Source: Thermoprotei archaeon
GTDB lineage: Archaea > Thermoproteota > Thermoprotei_A > Sulfolobales > Desulfurococcaceae
Reading direction: 5' to 3'
Length of the DNA stretch: 7,502 nt
Assembly: GCA_003661825.1 (NCBI GenBank)
Contig: QMWW01000054.1
Coordinates: forward strand, 1-7,502
Part shown: one piece after another, positions 6,183 through 7,502 of the stretch
Layout: the number at the start of each line of letters is the position of its first letter
How positions within the stretch are numbered: position 1 is the stretch's first letter
Translations under genes and position numbers: made by a program
Notes under the pieces: model-generated
Told to the model about the DNA's origin: nothing
Database searches by the model: none
Seen by the model: only the letters and a program-made list of their open reading frames with translations

Positions 6183-6290
6183 TCAGTATACCGTAAAAAT
6201 ACCATTTATTAAGTCTATTAGAAAGTACATATCGATATAGAGTATTATAATGTTAGAGCCTAACCCTATAAGTAAGTCTATAAAACCCAT
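6183..6290 (-). CDS. Possible small hydrophobic protein, 35 aa, between rpl2 and the MoxR gene
   Basis: An ATG at 6288-6290 opens a 35-codon frame that ends in TGA at 6183-6185, two bases before the ATG of the MoxR gene (TGA-AG-ATG). It is preceded by AAGGAG three bases upstream, a good purine core but closer than usual. The product starts MGFIDLLIGLGSNIIILYI and is very rich in Ile, Leu, Phe and Tyr, with three Asp (residues 5, 20 and 26) and no Lys or Arg. Residues 2-19 could form one membrane segment, though Asp5 and Asn13 weaken this. I recognise no family. A chance open frame of this length in AT-rich DNA is quite possible. Alternatively it is a leader ORF whose translation delivers ribosomes to the MoxR start, which lacks a clear Shine-Dalgarno site of its own. 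Confidence 0.35.
   Translation of the reverse strand: MGFIDLLIGLGSNIIILYIDMYFLIDLINGIFTVY
6279..6285 (-). promoter_or_regulatory. TATA-like element in the rpl2-MoxR gap (weak)
   Basis: The minus strand reads TTTTATA, following a purine-rich stretch (GGAGATAATGGG) that could act as a BRE. A start site about 25 bases downstream would lie near 6250-6255, giving a roughly 70-nt leader for the MoxR gene and excluding the small ORF. The match is short and the region is AT-rich, so this is only a candidate for an internal promoter. Confidence 0.18.
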
Positions 6291-6304
6291 TATCTCCTTA
6301 AGTC

Positions 6305-7027
6305 TTATCTACCTTTCCTTCTACCAGTTCTTCTAGCCGCTATATGTCCCACTTTTCTACCAGGTGGTGTCTCACGGGCAACTGTTGAAGGTCTACCTAC
6401 ATGTTGATGGCTTCCGCCACCATGGGGATGGCTAACAGCATTCATAGCAACTCCGCGTACACGTGGCCATTTCCTAGCCTTAACTTTCCATTTATGATAA
6501 GCATTCCCAGCCTTGAGCAGTGGTTTCTCCGGTCTACCCCCACCCGCTACTACTCCTATTGTTGCACGAGCAGTATTTGGGAGCTCCACTATTTTACCGC
6601 TTGGTAACTGGACCTGAGTCTTGTTCCCACTTCTTCCCATAATTATAGCATAGGTTCCCGAAGCTCTTACAAATTTGCCTCCATCACCAGGCCTTTTCTC
6701 AATATTAGCTATTTGAGTACCCTCCGGAATCATGCCTAGAGGAAGTATGTTTCCATTAGCGATCCTAGCGCTAGGACCCATTTCAATTGTTTGACCAACA
6801 TACATTCCCTCTACAGCTGGCACCAGGAATTCCATGCCCTCTTCGAGCACTACTTTAGCAAGTGGAACCCATCTACCTGGGTCATGTAGTAGCTCTACTA
6901 CCTTTCCTTTCACAGTTATTTCAGGGGGTAGAGGAGGATATCTCGCAGGGCCTACCCTTAGGTGGCTCGGACTTCTGAAAGTCGGCGAACCCCTCCCCAT
7001 TCTCTGTACTAATACTCTCTTACCCAT
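6305..7027 (-). CDS. rpl2: Ribosomal protein L2 (uL2)
   Basis: L2 is an essential large-subunit protein near the peptidyl-transferase centre and the subunit interface. The start chosen here is ATG at 7025-7027, giving 240 residues that begin MGKRVLVQRMGRGSPTFRSP, the usual archaeal L2 N terminus. An in-frame GTG at 7034-7036 would add three residues (MAE), but it lies inside the GGGTGG Shine-Dalgarno site (7033-7038), which sits five bases upstream of the ATG. The C-terminal half carries PRVRGVAMNAVSHPHGGG (about residues 188-205 from the ATG) with the conserved His before the glycine run, then the basic tail GHIAARRTGRRKGR. The NAVSHPHGGG form is what I would expect in crenarchaea. L2 is normally followed at once by S19; here 124 nt and two foreign genes intervene. 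Confidence 0.97.
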   Translation of the reverse strand: MGKRVLVQRMGRGSPTFRSPSHLRVGPARYPPLPPEITVKGKVVELLHDPGRWVPLAKVVLEEGMEFLVPAVEGMYVGQTIEMGPSARIANGNILPLGMIPEGTQIANIEKRPGDGGKFVRASGTYAIIMGRSGNKTQVQLPSGKIVELPNTARATIGVVAGGGRPEKPLLKAGNAYHKWKVKARKWPRVRGVAMNAVSHPHGGGSHQHVGRPSTVARETPPGRKVGHIAARRTGRRKGR

Positions 7028-7032
7028 TTCTG

Positions 7033-7038
7033 CCACCC
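7033..7038 (-). promoter_or_regulatory. Shine-Dalgarno site deciding the rpl2 start
   Basis: The minus strand reads GGGTGG here, five bases before ATG at 7025-7027. It overlaps the alternative GTG at 7034-7036, so that GTG cannot use it. It therefore favours the ATG and the shorter, family-typical L2 N terminus (MGKR). Confidence 0.7.
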
Positions 7039-7043
7039 ATAGC

Positions 7044-7313
7044 CTACATCAAGCCTAGTTGTGCAGCTATATCCGATGCTTTGTATTCTGGAGCTAGCTT
7101 TACATAAGCCTTTTTCTCGCCTTTACTTGTAATGAGTGTCCGTACCTTTAATACTTTAACTCCAAAGATGAGTTCTACAGCCCTCTTTATATCATGCTTA
7201 GTACTCTCTCTATCAACTATGAATATCAACGTGTTCTGCTTATCGATCATATTTATAGCTTTTTCACTGTGTACAGGCCTAATTATTATTTTATATAGTC
7301 TATCCTCACTCAT
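7044..7313 (-). CDS. rpl23: Ribosomal protein L23 (uL23)
   Basis: This 89-residue protein has the normal length of archaeal L23. It carries the family pattern: IIRPVHSEKAINMID near the N terminus (residues 10-24), a central FIVDRESTKHDIKRAVELIFGV-like core (about 31-52) and VKVLKVRTLITSKGEKKAYV (52-71). L23 binds 23S rRNA at the rim of the peptide exit tunnel and forms the docking site for the signal recognition particle and other factors. The ATG start at 7311-7313 overlaps the L4 stop (ATGA) and is preceded by GGTGAT six bases upstream. The stop (TAG, 7044-7046) is only a short distance from the start of rpl2. Identity is secure from sequence and gene order. Confidence 0.97.
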   Translation of the reverse strand: MSEDRLYKIIIRPVHSEKAINMIDKQNTLIFIVDRESTKHDIKRAVELIFGVKVLKVRTLITSKGEKKAYVKLAPEYKASDIAAQLGLM

Positions 7314-7502
7314 GGAGTAATCACCGTATACCTAGAGGCTATCATATCTAGTGCTTCACGACTAATAACAGTAAGTCTACCGGGTTCTCCTCCTGGGGCT
7401 AGATGCAATATACCGAGATTAGCAGGTGTAGCCACGTCGACTCCAGGGAAATTGCGAACTGCTTTAGCGAATGATTTTTCATAGCTAGTTACTATGAAGA
7501 GG
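7310..7502 (-). CDS. rpl4: Ribosomal protein L4 (uL4), C-terminal part, cut by window edge
   Basis: Translating the minus strand from 7501 gives 63 residues and a TGA stop at 7310-7312; the 5' part of the gene lies beyond the right edge. The readable end contains FPGVDVATPANLGILHLAPG and then a stretch ending in SRYTVITP. This matches the C-terminal part of archaeal/eukaryotic L4, where the NVPGVDV...NLLxLAPGG block is typical. L4 is a large-subunit protein whose extended loop lines the exit tunnel. The TGA overlaps the ATG of the following rpl23 in an ATGA junction, which implies translational coupling. The position ahead of L23 and L2 is the standard S10-cluster order and supports the call. 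This fragment is too short to match the ORF-length threshold of most gene callers but is clearly coding. Confidence 0.93.
   Translation of the reverse strand, partial: LFIVTSYEKSFAKAVRNFPGVDVATPANLGILHLAPGGEPGRLTVISREALDMIASRYTVITP

Larger units (their letters stand above)
6181..6304 (-). other. 124-nt spacer between rpl2 and the MoxR gene
   Basis: This is the largest gap in the window. It is AT-rich and contains the possible 35-codon ORF, a TTTTATA element and three copies of AGACTTA (6299-6305, the first overlapping the rpl2 stop; 6273-6279; 6210-6216). There is no long T-run on the transcribed strand that would suggest a strong archaeal terminator (longest run five T). It is therefore likely to be transcribed through, possibly with an added internal promoter. 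Confidence 0.6.

Noticed and set aside
1..7502. Search for CRISPR arrays, tRNA or rRNA genes, insertion sequences and long repeats
   Set aside because: Coding sequence fills nearly the whole window. I saw no spaced direct repeats, tRNA-like cloverleaf, transposase or terminal inverted repeats, including at the edges of the ATPase/VWA insertion.

Overview
The window is a piece of an archaeal S10/spc-type ribosomal-protein cluster. Every supported gene lies on the minus strand, so transcription runs from 7502 towards 1. All the ribosomal proteins are of the archaeal/eukaryotic kind: long S17 with paired Cys/His, S3 with an N-terminal KH domain, S19 with the IMPEMIGHYLGEF block. A protein subunit of archaeal RNase P is embedded among them. 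The NAVSHPHGGG form of L2, the presence of rnp1 between L29 and S17, GGTG/GGAGG Shine-Dalgarno sites, and frequent ATA, AGA and AGG codons fit a thermophilic crenarchaeon (Thermoproteota, perhaps Desulfurococcales-like). The exact lineage cannot be fixed from this sequence alone.

In transcription order the window holds: the 3' end of rpl4 (7310-7502), rpl23, rpl2, a 124-nt gap with a possible 35-codon hydrophobic ORF, a MoxR-type AAA+ ATPase gene, a von Willebrand factor A (VWA) protein gene, then rps19, rpl22, rps3, rpl29, rnp1, rps17, rpl14 and rpl24. Three base pairs of the next intergenic region or gene lie at the left edge. Most junctions are stop/start overlaps or gaps under 20 nt, with GGTG-like Shine-Dalgarno sites, as expected for a single co-translated operon. 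The only larger gaps are the two flanking the ATPase/VWA pair: 124 nt upstream and 50 nt downstream.

The ribosomal genes encode proteins that assemble around the large-subunit peptidyl-transferase and exit-tunnel region (L2, L4, L22, L23, L24, L29, L14) and the small-subunit head and body (S3, S19, S17). Rnp1 matures tRNA 5' ends. The remarkable part is the MoxR ATPase plus VWA pair, about 2.8 kb inserted between rpl2 and rps19, genes that are normally adjacent. Both proteins keep their active motifs (Walker A/B; MIDAS DxSxS...T...D), their genes overlap by 17 nt, and no terminator separates them from rps19. The pair is therefore probably expressed with the ribosomal genes. It resembles the MoxR/VWA chaperone-like pairs RavA-ViaA, CoxD-CoxE and NorQ-NorD/CbbQ-CbbO, but its client is unknown. 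A role in ribosome assembly or maturation is an attractive inference, not something the sequence proves.
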